From positions 1-64,000 of the forward strand of contig NZ_QYAD01000002.1 of assembly GCF_016758255.1 (NCBI RefSeq): DNA of 64,000 nt, read 5' to 3'. The stretch's first letter is position 1, and every line of letters begins with the position of its first letter. This document shows positions 8,633 through 17,902 of the stretch, piece by piece. The notes beneath the pieces were generated by a model. That model had not been told where the DNA came from, did not search any database, and was given only the letters and a program-made list of their open reading frames with translations. Source of the DNA: Leucobacter chromiireducens subsp. chromiireducens (GTDB lineage Bacteria; Actinomycetota; Actinomycetes; Actinomycetales; Microbacteriaceae). The translations under genes were made by a program, and so were the position numbers.

Positions 8633-9543
8633 CCGCACAGCTCATTCATGGGCGCCCAGTGCAGCAAGGCCTCGTCGCGGCGGCACTCGCCAAGACCTCC
8701 TCGGCAGGCGTACTGCCACGTGTCGCCCTGCTTTCAGTGGCCAGTGACGACCCGATGCTCGCAATCAACCGAGAGCTTCACATGCGCACCTTCGCCGCCT
8801 ACGGCGTTGAGGGTATTGACGTCGCACTTCCCGCCGACGCAACGCTCGACGCTCTTCTCGAACGCATCCATGAGGCAAACGACGACCAATCGGTCCACGG
8901 CGTCATGGTGCTGATGCCGCTTCCCTCGCGCCTTTCCATCCGCGACATCCTTCCAGCAATTGATCCAAGGAAAGAACTTGAAGGCCTGCATCCGGAGCAC
9001 ACCGCTGGATTGCTCCCATCGAACCGTCCGGCACCCACTGGTGTCCTGCCCCTCGTTGGAGAGGCAGTCATCCTCGCTCTTGCCGAATATGGCATCCCGC
9101 TTGAAAGCCGAAACATTGTTCTCCTGACGGAAGAGCCATTGATGCGCAGCAACCCCGTCGCCAATGTTGTCGCCAGATGCGTCGCGCCTGCGATGCTCCC
9201 GCCGAGTTCACCGTTGGCGATCGTGCCCATCGATCATCCCCAAGCTCGCCGACTCGCTTCCGCGGCTGATGTTCTGATTGTGAGTCTTGAGCGCCCGGAG
9301 GTCGTCTCCGCTGAGTGGGTGAAGCCCGGCGCAACTGTGATCGATTTCAACCCGAGTCTCGTCGGCTTCGTCGAACGTGAGGACGGCACCCAGGCACCGA
9401 TTCTTCGTGGTGGAATCGCGACTGAGGACGTCGCCTCCGTCGCGGGACATATCCTCCCCGTGCCTGGGGGTATCGGTCCCGTCATGCTCGGCGTCCTCAT
9501 TCGGAACGCTGCGCTGGCGGCGCTCGCATCGCGCACCCCGTAA
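8629..9543 (+). CDS. FolD-like protein with replaced active-site residues
   Basis: This 304-residue protein has the FolD fold order (N-terminal catalytic domain, then Rossmann domain). Recognisable landmarks are GVMVLMPLP, IDPRKELEGLHP and PVPGGIGPVMLGVLI. FolD normally interconverts methylene-, methenyl- and formyl-tetrahydrofolate using a Tyr, Lys, Gln and Asp. By alignment on E. coli FolD these positions are here Asn47, His51, Leu95 and Glu118, and the cofactor loop (usually GxSxxxGxP) reads LTEEPLMRSNP. Housekeeping MTHFD activity is therefore unlikely. Position inside a biosynthetic operon (ATGA overlap upstream, AAAGGA ribosome-binding site) suggests a recruited tailoring enzyme or a binding or immunity protein. 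Family call is firm; function is open. Confidence 0.8.
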   Translation: MTAQLIHGRPVQQGLVAAALAKTSSAGVLPRVALLSVASDDPMLAINRELHMRTFAAYGVEGIDVALPADATLDALLERIHEANDDQSVHGVMVLMPLPSRLSIRDILPAIDPRKELEGLHPEHTAGLLPSNRPAPTGVLPLVGEAVILALAEYGIPLESRNIVLLTEEPLMRSNPVANVVARCVAPAMLPPSSPLAIVPIDHPQARRLASAADVLIVSLERPEVVSAEWVKPGATVIDFNPSLVGFVEREDGTQAPILRGGIATEDVASVAGHILPVPGGIGPVMLGVLIRNAALAALASRTP

Positions 9544-9551
9544 ATAGTTTG

Positions 9552-9587
9552 TCGGGTGAGCTCGACCCCACCCGATGCGCGGGGTCG
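9552..9587 (+). terminator. Possible terminator after the FolD-like gene
   Basis: Two alternative, mutually exclusive 7-bp stems are visible just after the stop codon. TCGGGTG at 9552-9558 pairs with CACCCGA at 9569-9575. CGACCCC at 9563-9569 pairs with GGGGTCG at 9581-9587. There is no T-tract, so termination strength is uncertain. Confidence 0.35.
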
Positions 9588-9710
9588 GGGCCACACCGCG
9601 TGAGAATGACTTCTCCACGTAATATTGACACCATCTCAAGAGTATCGGGGGACTTCATCTCAAACACGTATCGCTGAATGACCGACTAATCGAGGAGCTG
9701 GAGAAATCAG

Positions 9711-12323
9711 ATGCCGTTCTTCCGACGCAACGAGTTGATGAAAGCCGTAGAGCTGACAAACGGTGGCGCTGGCGCGACGGTCATCGTGCACGGCGCAGCG
9801 GGTTCCGGCAAATCTCGCTTTGTGACAGAGGCTGCAAGCATCCTTCAGCACTCAATAGCGGTGAGAGTGAATCCAGCCGAGTCGATCCGTCCCTTTTCCG
9901 GCATTGTGAATCTCCTTGCTGCGCTACCCAACCCTCGTACGCATCACCTATCCCGCGCAATCGCAGGTGCGAAGGACCGTGATTCGTTTATCGTGGCTGA
10001 ACGGGTTGTGTCATGCCTGCAGGACGCCGAGGATCTCCCTGAGCTCATCTTGATCGACGACGCTGATGTGATGGACAGCGAGAGCACGAGTGCTCTCGCT
10101 GTCATCGCTCGCCGCCTCGGCGGAACATCCGTACGCCTCGTGATTATGGTCTCGACCTTCGGGGGGCGCCGCCCGTTCGACGGCTTGCCTACCCTTGAGA
10201 TCGGGGCCCTCGACCACAGCAGAATCCGAACCCTGGTCGAAACAGAGACGGGTGCAACGCCACACGATGCGGTTCTCGAACACATCGAAACGATCTCTGC
10301 TGCAGTTGCGGGCAGAGTTGTCGACGCGGCTAACCACCTGAAGCCTGCGCAGCTCACCGGGTCCTCCCCATTGCCGACCCCACTCCGACAAGGCCGGCAT
10401 GTTGCCGCGGCATTCCTCGAACCACTCGGGGAGATGGACGACCGAATGGTGGAGGCGATCGAGTATCTCGCTTCTACGCCGAGGATGCGAGCCTCCGACT
10501 TGCGCTCCCTGGTCGGGAGCGGAGTAGTTGACGAATTACTTGATAGGTCATGGGTTGTAGCAGCCGACCAATGGGTAGCCATACGAGACGCCTCGGCCCG
10601 TTCGGCGATCTACTACCAACACCTCGACACAGCTTCACGTCAACGTATCCATTCGTTCCTAGCGGAAATGAGCGACCAGCCGGTCGACGTTGCGTGGCAT
10701 GCGGGATACCTGGATCCTTCCCCGGAGCATGCATCCGCGCTACGACAAGCAGCTGCGGATTTGCTGCACTCAGGCGACGTAGCACTGGCACTCGAGTACA
10801 TCGAACGCTCACTCTCACTTCCTGTCTCGGACGATACTGGTCCAGAGCTTTTGGCGCTCGCCGAGACGCTCTTTTACCGAAAGAACACCTCTGCGGCAGG
10901 GCGGCTCATTGACATTGTGGATCGCGCTGCGCCGACAGTTCCTCGAACTCGCCTCGCAATGGTAAGCCTGCGCGTTCGTATCGAGTATCTAACTTCGCAG
11001 AGCATACTCGGCACACTCGCGGCAGAAGCTCTGGACCGCGACGAACACGCTGCTCCAGAAGACGCGACGCTCCTCACCGCCCTTCTGGCTATCTACTGCG
11101 CCGAGCGCTGGGAATTCAAGGAAGCAGAGTCGTACCTCGCACGTCTCAACGACCTGTCCGTGGGCAACGACCGCACGGCCACAGTTGTCGGGAACGCTCG
11201 CATCCAGATCGCGGCCATGCAAGGCCAGACGCCGCAGCTCCCCACCGCCGCTGAAATCGCAATCAGTGTCGCGGACAAGTCCGCAGCCGTCCTCGCCCGA
11301 CTCGCGTACGGCCGCGCCCTCACCTTTGCGGGCCGCTATCACGACGCACGTGACTTATTCGCACTCATCGTAGGGGCGTCGGCGGAGAGCGACCCACTCT
11401 GGGTGTCGACAGCACGGTTCTATTCCATTGAGAACGACCGACTTGCAGGCGACTTCCACGGCGCATTCAGTGCGCTCGCGGACATTCTCCGCATGTCCAG
11501 CGGAGAGGGTGCGCCAGAACCGTTTCGCTTGTTCTATGAGTACTGGTACCACATCGAGCATGACGCGGATGCGGCGGCCAATGTGGTTCTCGATAGACTG
11601 TATGCGACTCTTCAAGGCCGTCGGAACCCCGCAATTGCAGCTCGTCTTGACGCTTACCTCGGTGCGCTTGCCCTTCACCGCGATGATCTTTCGGAAGCCG
11701 TTCGGCTTTTGATGCGTGCCAGACTGATCACTGCGGAGATAGAAGATCCTCAACTCGCACGCGTCGACGCTGACTTGGTGGAGAGCCTTGTCCGATCTGG
11801 AGACGAGAGCACGGCCCGCACGATCTTGTCTGACTTTGAACGGCGAGCTGCGCTGGCGCCATCGCGCTGGGCCGAGCTCGCAATCGAACGCTGCCATGCG
11901 GTAATGGCTCCACCTCCAGAAACAGTGCGCACCTTCGAGAGGCTCCTCGCGCAGTTTGGCCCACACGACTCCGACTACGAGTACGCTAAGACGCTACATG
12001 CGTACGCGGGCGCACTGGCTGCAGCAAACATGCCTGCAGAGGCCGGTCAGGCCGCTTCTGCGGCAGCAAGTGTTTTCCGCCGCATCGGCCTCCCCAGATG
12101 GGCAACACGCGCTGCCGCGGTACCGGTGTCGGATCTGAGTCGTTCAGAGAAAGCCGTCGTGGATTTGGTCGTTGCGGGACGGCGCAATAGAGAGATCGCA
12201 GCGACGCTGTTCATTTCAGTGCGCGCCGTTGAGGCGCGGCTCACTGGGGTTTATCGCAAGCTCAATATCTCTTCACGAGCTCAACTGATTGCGCGATTCA
12301 GCTCGACGACCGATATGGGCTGA
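9711..12323 (+). CDS. AAA-ATPase LuxR-family regulator (LAL type)
   Basis: This 870-residue regulator has an N-terminal ATPase with Walker A GAAGSGKSR near residue 30 and Walker B LILIDDAD near residue 112. A long alpha-helical, TPR-like middle region follows. The C-terminal LuxR helix-turn-helix includes LSRSEKAVVDLVVAGRRNRE and ends with NISSRAQLIARF. Large LuxR proteins of this class commonly act as ATP-dependent, pathway-specific activators of actinobacterial gene clusters. It lies directly downstream of the biosynthetic operon, in the same direction and with the same lower-G+C composition. It has its own ribosome-binding site (CTGGAGAAATCAG before the ATG), so it is the likely cluster activator. 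Confidence 0.85.
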   Translation: MPFFRRNELMKAVELTNGGAGATVIVHGAAGSGKSRFVTEAASILQHSIAVRVNPAESIRPFSGIVNLLAALPNPRTHHLSRAIAGAKDRDSFIVAERVVSCLQDAEDLPELILIDDADVMDSESTSALAVIARRLGGTSVRLVIMVSTFGGRRPFDGLPTLEIGALDHSRIRTLVETETGATPHDAVLEHIETISAAVAGRVVDAANHLKPAQLTGSSPLPTPLRQGRHVAAAFLEPLGEMDDRMVEAIEYLASTPRMRASDLRSLVGSGVVDELLDRSWVVAADQWVAIRDASARSAIYYQHLDTASRQRIHSFLAEMSDQPVDVAWHAGYLDPSPEHASALRQAAADLLHSGDVALALEYIERSLSLPVSDDTGPELLALAETLFYRKNTSAAGRLIDIVDRAAPTVPRTRLAMVSLRVRIEYLTSQSILGTLAAEALDRDEHAAPEDATLLTALLAIYCAERWEFKEAESYLARLNDLSVGNDRTATVVGNARIQIAAMQGQTPQLPTAAEIAISVADKSAAVLARLAYGRALTFAGRYHDARDLFALIVGASAESDPLWVSTARFYSIENDRLAGDFHGAFSALADILRMSSGEGAPEPFRLFYEYWYHIEHDADAAANVVLDRLYATLQGRRNPAIAARLDAYLGALALHRDDLSEAVRLLMRARLITAEIEDPQLARVDADLVESLVRSGDESTARTILSDFERRAALAPSRWAELAIERCHAVMAPPPETVRTFERLLAQFGPHDSDYEYAKTLHAYAGALAAANMPAEAGQAASAAASVFRRIGLPRWATRAAAVPVSDLSRSEKAVVDLVVAGRRNREIAATLFISVRAVEARLTGVYRKLNISSRAQLIARFSSTTDMG

Positions 12324-12844
12324 GCGCTGTTGGGACTCTCCACGAGTTCTCGAGCGAAACGCCCTTCGGCTTCCGCTCGTTGTATCTCCCCGTGGGGCTG
12401 TGGACGTGGTCCGACTGAGTCTGTCCATTGATTCCGGCATCGGGTCGATGATCATTGTCATAAGGACGCCGGGGTTCCCATATGGCGTCTCTGGCCTCAC
12501 TACGGTCATACGTGGCCGCATACGCCCGCTCCTGCGCAAGGGCGCGGTTGCAGCGCTCGACCTTCCCCGTTCGTCTTCCATGATTCTCGGAATACGCGAG
12601 CCGGGAAAGGTCTACAACAGCATGAGGTACAGACTGGTAACCGCGTTGGTGAGGCGCGCTAGCCCGGGCAGCTCTGCCGGATAGTGCCTGCGCCTGCTTT
12701 TACGCCTCAGAATCACTCCGTGGACTTTCCAGCTCCCACCTCGCGCAGTGGCCGTGCACGAGATCACTCGGGCGTGCGCCCTCGCGCCTCAGGGCAACTG
12801 CTGCGAGACCCCCAGAGGAGTTGCGAGCTTTTGCGTTCCGATGA
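12324..12844. other. 521-base stretch without a recognisable gene
   Basis: Open frames exist on both strands here, but none has a convincing ribosome-binding site or a sequence I recognise. The stretch separates the lower-G+C biosynthetic cluster from the higher-G+C genes to the right. It leads into a LuxR fragment, so it may be decayed sequence left by rearrangement. Confidence 0.4.
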
Positions 12845-13171
12845 ATGCCAATCCGATTCGGGCAGCGGGTCTACGGCAGTGCTCCCACCGACAAGCTGAT
12901 CGACTATGTCCTCTCCTCGGATGGTGCGGTGCGGAACGCTCGAAGGGAGGAGACCGAGGCCTGGAAGCTGCTCTCCGGGCGAGAGCTCGAAGTGTTGCAG
13001 CTCATCTCGCTCGGGCACTCCAACCGTGAGATCAGCCAGATCCTCTTCACCACTGTGGGCACCGTGAAGAACCACGTGTCCAGTGTGCTCCGCAAGCTTC
13101 GGCTTCGGGATCGTAACCAGCTCGCGATTCGCGCGGCTCGGTATCCTCCGGAAGATATGTCTTCGCTGTAG
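12845..13171 (+). pseudogene. Isolated LuxR/NarL DNA-binding domain, probable response-regulator remnant
   Basis: The 108-residue frame contains a full LuxR-type helix-turn-helix, running from LSGRELEVLQLISLGHSNRE through TTVGTVKNHVSSVLRKLRLRD to the C terminus. That is the normal C-terminal third of a NarL-type response regulator. No receiver domain or sensor kinase is visible upstream in any frame, and the apparent start codon has no clear ribosome-binding site. I read it as the surviving 3' end of a broken gene. A functional stand-alone HTH protein is the alternative. Confidence 0.55.
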
Positions 13172-13371
13172 AACCGGCCGCCTTCCTCGGCGGAAAAATG
13201 CGAAGCCGGCCGAAACTCCGAGGCTTCCAGCGAGCGGACAACCGAGCCAAGGATCTTTTTGGGCACCAAGCGGTGTCGGTGGGCAAGAATGGGCGGACTG
13301 TCCATCTACAGCTCGCTCGTTCGTCTTGGCAGTGAGAGTCCACGGAGGAGTCTCGGAGAGGAAGATCAATC

Positions 13372-13722
13372 ATGAAGTACCTGCTGATTTTTGCCGCAGA
13401 CGAGGCGGCCTTCGCGGAACCCGGCTCTGCCGCCGCTGAGGAAGAGATGCAGCGGTTCGTCACGTTGACAGAGGAGCTTGAGGCAGCGGGAGCGCTGCTC
13501 GGCGGGGAGGAGCTCAAATCTGTGACCACCGCGACCACGGTGCGGATTCGAGCGGGTGAGACGCTGATCACTGACGGGCCGTTTGCAGACACGAAAGAGG
13601 CTATTGGGGGATACTTCGTGATCGAAGTGGAGACCCTCGACGAGGCGATCGCGTGGGCGCGCAAGGTTCCCGTCGCAGAGTACGGCGCGATCGAGATTCG
13701 CCCCGTCCAGGAATGGGAATGA
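13372..13722 (+). CDS. YCII-related (DGPF) small protein
   Basis: This 116-residue protein starts MKYLLIFAADEAAF and contains the diagnostic DGPFADTKEAIGGYFVIE segment of the DGPF/YCII family. Such proteins are typically encoded beside ECF sigma factors of the ECF42 group. Here the stop codon overlaps the sigma factor's start (ATGA), so the two are co-translated. A GGAAG ribosome-binding site precedes the ATG. The biochemical role of DGPF proteins is not established; a ligand-sensing or enzymatic role in the sigma circuit is a common suggestion. Confidence 0.85.
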   Translation: MKYLLIFAADEAAFAEPGSAAAEEEMQRFVTLTEELEAAGALLGGEELKSVTTATTVRIRAGETLITDGPFADTKEAIGGYFVIEVETLDEAIAWARKVPVAEYGAIEIRPVQEWE

Positions 13723-14894
13723 CACTCGACTCGCTCTTCCAACGCCACTGGTCTCGTCTTGTCGCCGTACTCGCCCGAGACACTGGCGACCTCGGTCTCG
13801 CTGAAGACTGCGTGCAGGAGGCATTCGAAGCGGCAGCGAGCTGGGGAGCCACCCCGCCGGAGAATCCGGCGGGGTGGCTCTACCGCACGGCCCGAAACCG
13901 CGCTATCGACAAGATTCGGCGCGAAACGAAAGCTCGGGATCTCGCGCCGCAGCTCCTCCCGGAGGAACCCTTTTCCGAGGACGAAGCCGTGCTTGGAACA
14001 ATCCTGGGATGCTGCCACCCCGCACTAAACCTTGACGCACAGATCGCACTCACGCTCCGATACGCCGGGGGACTGCGCACCGAGCAGATCGCGCAGGCAT
14101 TCTTCGTCCCCACGGAGACCATGGCAAAGCGGCTCGTTCGCGCCAAACACAAGATTCGCGCCTCACGAATTCCACTCACCGTCCCTGAAGACATTGACGA
14201 CCGACTTCCCGCCGTGCTGCACGTCATCTATCTGATCTACTCCGCGGGGTACACCGGCCGCGCGGGCGGGCTCCTCGTGCACGGTGAACTGTGCGACGAA
14301 GCGGTCTGGCTCGCAGGCGAGATGCTCCGGCTCCTCCCGAATACGCCTGAGGTGATGGGCCTCGCCGCGCTCCTCGACTTCACTGACGCAAGACGTGACG
14401 CCCGTCTCGATGCGGACGGAAACATGGTGCTTCTGGAGCATCAGGAGCGCGCGCTCTGGGACACCCAACGAATCGCGAGCGCGCACGTTCTCCTTGAAAG
14501 CGCGGCCCAGCTGGGCAGCGTCGGGCCATATCAGGTGCAGGCCGCGATCGCGGCAGTGCACTCATCAAGCGCTTCGTCTGACACGACCGACTGGCACCTG
14601 GTTGTGCGGCTCTATCGTCGCCTCTATGCGCTGCAGCCGAGCCCAGTCGTCGCTCTCAACCTCGGCTGTGCAATCGCGAATGCTGCGACCCCGGAACTGG
14701 GCCTGCAGTTCATCGATCGTCAGGTGAGCGGCCTCACCGACTACCCGTATCTTCCGGCGGCACGAGCGCGGCTCAACGAACGAATCGGCCGGTTCGCCGA
14801 AGCGCGATCTGAATACCATTGTGCGATCGAGTTGCTCTCCGACGGGCCAGAGCGAAGAGCACTCGAAGCACGCCTGCGGAGTCTCGGCGGATAG
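13719..14894 (+). CDS. ECF42-type RNA polymerase sigma factor with C-terminal extension
   Basis: The 391-residue protein opens with a sigma-2 region (LAEDCVQEAFEAAASWG, PAGWLYRTARNRAIDKIRR) and a sigma-4 region (LTLRYAGGLRTEQIAQAF, ETMAKRLVRAKHKIR). A helical C-terminal extension of about 200 residues follows, beginning LPAVLHVIYLIYSAGYT, the hallmark of this ECF group. In related systems the extension is required for activity and no classical anti-sigma factor is encoded nearby; none is seen here either. The start was set by the ATGA overlap with the DGPF gene. ATG 13713 is an alternative. Confidence 0.87.
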   Translation: MTLDSLFQRHWSRLVAVLARDTGDLGLAEDCVQEAFEAAASWGATPPENPAGWLYRTARNRAIDKIRRETKARDLAPQLLPEEPFSEDEAVLGTILGCCHPALNLDAQIALTLRYAGGLRTEQIAQAFFVPTETMAKRLVRAKHKIRASRIPLTVPEDIDDRLPAVLHVIYLIYSAGYTGRAGGLLVHGELCDEAVWLAGEMLRLLPNTPEVMGLAALLDFTDARRDARLDADGNMVLLEHQERALWDTQRIASAHVLLESAAQLGSVGPYQVQAAIAAVHSSSASSDTTDWHLVVRLYRRLYALQPSPVVALNLGCAIANAATPELGLQFIDRQVSGLTDYPYLPAARARLNERIGRFAEARSEYHCAIELLSDGPERRALEARLRSLGG

Positions 14895-15239
14895 TCTGAG
14901 CGCGCCGAGCCCCACCCGAGCGGGATTTCGGTGGTGCTTCACCGAGCCGAGAACGACCCTCCGGGGCGCTCGATCACGTGTTCGGCATATCCGCACCGGG
15001 GCGGACGGGCACCCGATTTACGGAGGTCTACTCACCTACAAGCCCGCAATCCACCAGAAACCTCGTGGGCAAAGACTAGGTGTACGGGGCGTATCGGGGC
15101 AATTGGCGTGAGTATGTGAGGAAAAGGCTCCCCAGTGGGGGCCGCCGCGTGGTGAAATAATCCTGCGCTCGCGAAGAGCTCGTGGACGATTCGTTCACGC
15201 GCGCTGCTCCTCCGAGCTCTGAAGAACGGGAGGCAGCAC
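14895..15239. other. Intergenic region between the ECF sigma gene and the LAL regulator
   Basis: No gene is supported in these 345 bases. A GC-rich hairpin (GGCTCCC, loop CAGT, GGGGGCC, one G-U pair) begins near 15127 but lacks a T-tract. GGGAGGCAGCAC just before 15240 supplies the ribosome-binding site of the next gene. Confidence 0.45.
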
Positions 15240-17705
15240 ATGCTGGTCTACGGAGAAGCAGTGCAAGAGGTCGTTGCCGCAGTACGGGCACGACGAAACG
15301 CTCGGATCGTGGGGCGCCGCCTGGGCGGCCGAACCACCGTGCTGCGTGCAGCTATCGAGTCGCTTGAGAGCAGCGGAACCACGGTTCTCCAGATGAGCGG
15401 CGACCAGCTTGCGGGCGAGCACCCGGGCTATGCGCTGCAGCAACTGCGCGACGCGCTCTCGCTCGGCCCTCGACAGCGCGAACTCTCTGGAGTGGTTGAT
15501 TCGCTTTCAAGCGCGCTGAGTGCGCGAGACGTGATCGCTGTTGACGATGTGCACCTGGTCGACTCGCTCTCGCTTCGTGCGCTGTCGGTGCTGCGGAAAC
15601 GGGTGGGCGTCGTCGTGGTCAGCACCGAACTTGTTGGGCACGCCCACGATCTCGATTTCCCACCGGTATGGCCGGAAGCCGTGATCCCAATCCCGGATCT
15701 TGACCTCGCAAGTAGCGCACTGCTCCTCGAATCCGCCCTTGGACACCCGGTTGAGTCTCGCACACACCTGCAGATCTACGGCAAGGCCGGGGGAAACGCT
15801 GGTCTCACGATCGCGCTTGCCGAGAGCGCGCAGTATGCAGGTCTCATTGAACTCGACGGCTCGCACTGGCGAGGTGACGGACGGCGACTCTGGAACAACC
15901 ACCTGGCGCCGCTCGTTGACGGACTCCTGGCCGAGCTTGCGCCAGAGGAGCGCGAGCTCGTTTCCTGGCTGGCGGCCGAGGGGCCCGTGCTGCACGACCG
16001 CGTGGTCGAGCGATTCTCTGAACCGCTGCTTCGCCGAGTGTTCGACCTGCACTATGCGGCCCCCGTAGGCGCACGGGCGTCGCTCCTCGTGCAGGTGTGG
16101 CCGCCGTTGCTCGTGAACCGCGCGAGACAGCACGCCTACGTTGGCACATTTCCAGAGGAGGGTCTGAGCGACAACGGGACCCCGGTGTTGAGCGAGGTAC
16201 CCGGCAACGAACTGGCGCTTCTGGCCCGCAGCTTCGTTGAACATGAAGAGCGCGCAACACGTGCGACGTTCCGCACATGGACCGTCGCGCCGACGCCCGC
16301 CAACGCGCTTGCCTACCTGGCCGCTGCCATGGGGGTGTCCAGCGAGATGGAACGAGTGCGCCGTGTGTTCAGCCAGACCACGATGTCACATCGGCTCGGT
16401 GACCAGCGCATCCACCAGGCCTTCGCAATGCGTCGCCTGCAGTGGCTGCGCTTTGACGAGCATGACGGCGAGAGCGAACGCGCGATGCTCGCACAGTTGC
16501 TCGAACTGAACCCCGGCATGGAGACGTCTCTCAACGCCGCGCTGGCTACCCTCGACATCGCCGATGGGCGAGGTGTGCCCGAGGACATTGCCCGCCTCGA
16601 AACACCGCCGAACGATGAGTGGGAACTGGTGGGCCGGATCGCCTGTGCGCTCTCGCTCGGTGACGTTGACGGGGTGCGCCGGGGCGTGGAAAGCGCCACT
16701 CACCTCGCCGGGCACAGCGTGTTCATTGGCTTCGTTGAAACGGCGCAACTGTACCTCGAAGGAGAAGTGCGCGAGTCGGTCCGCCGCGCCTTGGAGCAGC
16801 GCGAGCTGGCCCGTGAACGGTTCAGCCGCTCTGAGTACACGATGCTGAGCTACGTTGCTGCGGTGGGCGCGCTGTATCTTGGCGACATCCAACTCATGCG
16901 CCAGTACGTTGATGAGGGTACGGTTGCGGGGCAGCCCTCAAGCTCGCTCAACATCTTCTACGGCGCGCTTTTCGCACTGGAAGCCGGTTTGGCGCACTAC
17001 TCCGGCCAAACGCGACTTCGAGACAACCTGCAGCGAGAGGCAGCGACACGCTTGCCCTCGATTGGTCCGGGCATCGGGATGAGCGCAGACTTCTTGGACG
17101 CGACCATTCGCTTGTCGGATCAGCCCGAAGAGTTCGCATCCGCCGTTGAAGCGACGGTCGATCGCAGCCTTGAGCTTGGCTACCGTCTTGGTGCGGTGCA
17201 GACCGCGGCCCTGAGCCTCACGATCCGGTGGAACGAGCGCATTGCCGAGGCGTTCCTTCGTGCATTCACGATTGCCGCGATTCCCGCATATGTCTCCACC
17301 GCTGAGGGGGTGCGGCTCATCGTACAGCGAGACCTGCCGGGGCTTCATGCGTGGGGAGCGACGCTCTCTCCTGACCGAGACGACGCAGAGATGCTGGTGC
17401 GTGTGCTCGGGGCCGCGTATCGCAGTGCACGGCGCGAGGAGCTTCCGCTCGCCGAGGTGCTTGAACGCATCCTTTCGACCGTGCTGCAGCGCCGCACAGA
17501 GACGATTGCCACCGGAGAGATTGCCCAGCTTCTGAGTAGCCGCGAGCTGCAGGTGGGGCGGCTCGGGGGAGAGCTGAGCAATACCGAGATCGCTGAGCGA
17601 TTGAGTATTAGCCGGCGCACTGTTGAGAATCACATCGCGAATGGCCTCAAGAAAACGGGGCTGGCAAACCGCAAGGAGCTTGCACGGCTGCTGCAGTCGC
17701 TCTAG
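15240..17705 (+). CDS. LuxR-family (LAL-like) regulator with degenerate Walker A
   Basis: This 821-residue regulator has an N-terminal ATPase-like domain, a helical middle and a C-terminal LuxR HTH (LLSSRELQVGRLGGELSNTE, then ISRRTVENHIANGLKKTG). The Walker B-like strand VIAVDDVHLVD is clear. At the Walker A position the sequence is GRRLGGRTTVL, without the GxxGxGK[ST] lysine, so ATP binding may be lost or altered. It lies 197 bases upstream of the LRR surface protein gene in the same orientation, and could control the surface-protein block. The upstream GGGAGG spacing supports the ATG at 15240. Confidence 0.8.
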   Translation: MLVYGEAVQEVVAAVRARRNARIVGRRLGGRTTVLRAAIESLESSGTTVLQMSGDQLAGEHPGYALQQLRDALSLGPRQRELSGVVDSLSSALSARDVIAVDDVHLVDSLSLRALSVLRKRVGVVVVSTELVGHAHDLDFPPVWPEAVIPIPDLDLASSALLLESALGHPVESRTHLQIYGKAGGNAGLTIALAESAQYAGLIELDGSHWRGDGRRLWNNHLAPLVDGLLAELAPEERELVSWLAAEGPVLHDRVVERFSEPLLRRVFDLHYAAPVGARASLLVQVWPPLLVNRARQHAYVGTFPEEGLSDNGTPVLSEVPGNELALLARSFVEHEERATRATFRTWTVAPTPANALAYLAAAMGVSSEMERVRRVFSQTTMSHRLGDQRIHQAFAMRRLQWLRFDEHDGESERAMLAQLLELNPGMETSLNAALATLDIADGRGVPEDIARLETPPNDEWELVGRIACALSLGDVDGVRRGVESATHLAGHSVFIGFVETAQLYLEGEVRESVRRALEQRELARERFSRSEYTMLSYVAAVGALYLGDIQLMRQYVDEGTVAGQPSSSLNIFYGALFALEAGLAHYSGQTRLRDNLQREAATRLPSIGPGIGMSADFLDATIRLSDQPEEFASAVEATVDRSLELGYRLGAVQTAALSLTIRWNERIAEAFLRAFTIAAIPAYVSTAEGVRLIVQRDLPGLHAWGATLSPDRDDAEMLVRVLGAAYRSARREELPLAEVLERILSTVLQRRTETIATGEIAQLLSSRELQVGRLGGELSNTEIAERLSISRRTVENHIANGLKKTGLANRKELARLLQSL

Positions 17706-17902
17706 GAGAGCTGCCCAGCGAATTCCTCAGCGTTCTGAGCTGAACACCTACTGCTCAATTCCACTCCACTCACCCTGCGCAAGAGACGCACGTGATCTCT
17801 GCCGACACCATACCCAGCGCCAATATTCGGTGTTGCCATGGATGGTGGAAGTCCTCCGCCAATCGGGCGGCGGGCGCAGAGTGGGAAACGAGGAGCGCGA
17901 GC

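Noticed and set aside
12289..12684. 131-codon plus-strand frame and its minus-strand counterpart
   Set aside because: No ribosome-binding site, no recognisable domain and biased composition; kept as unassigned sequence.
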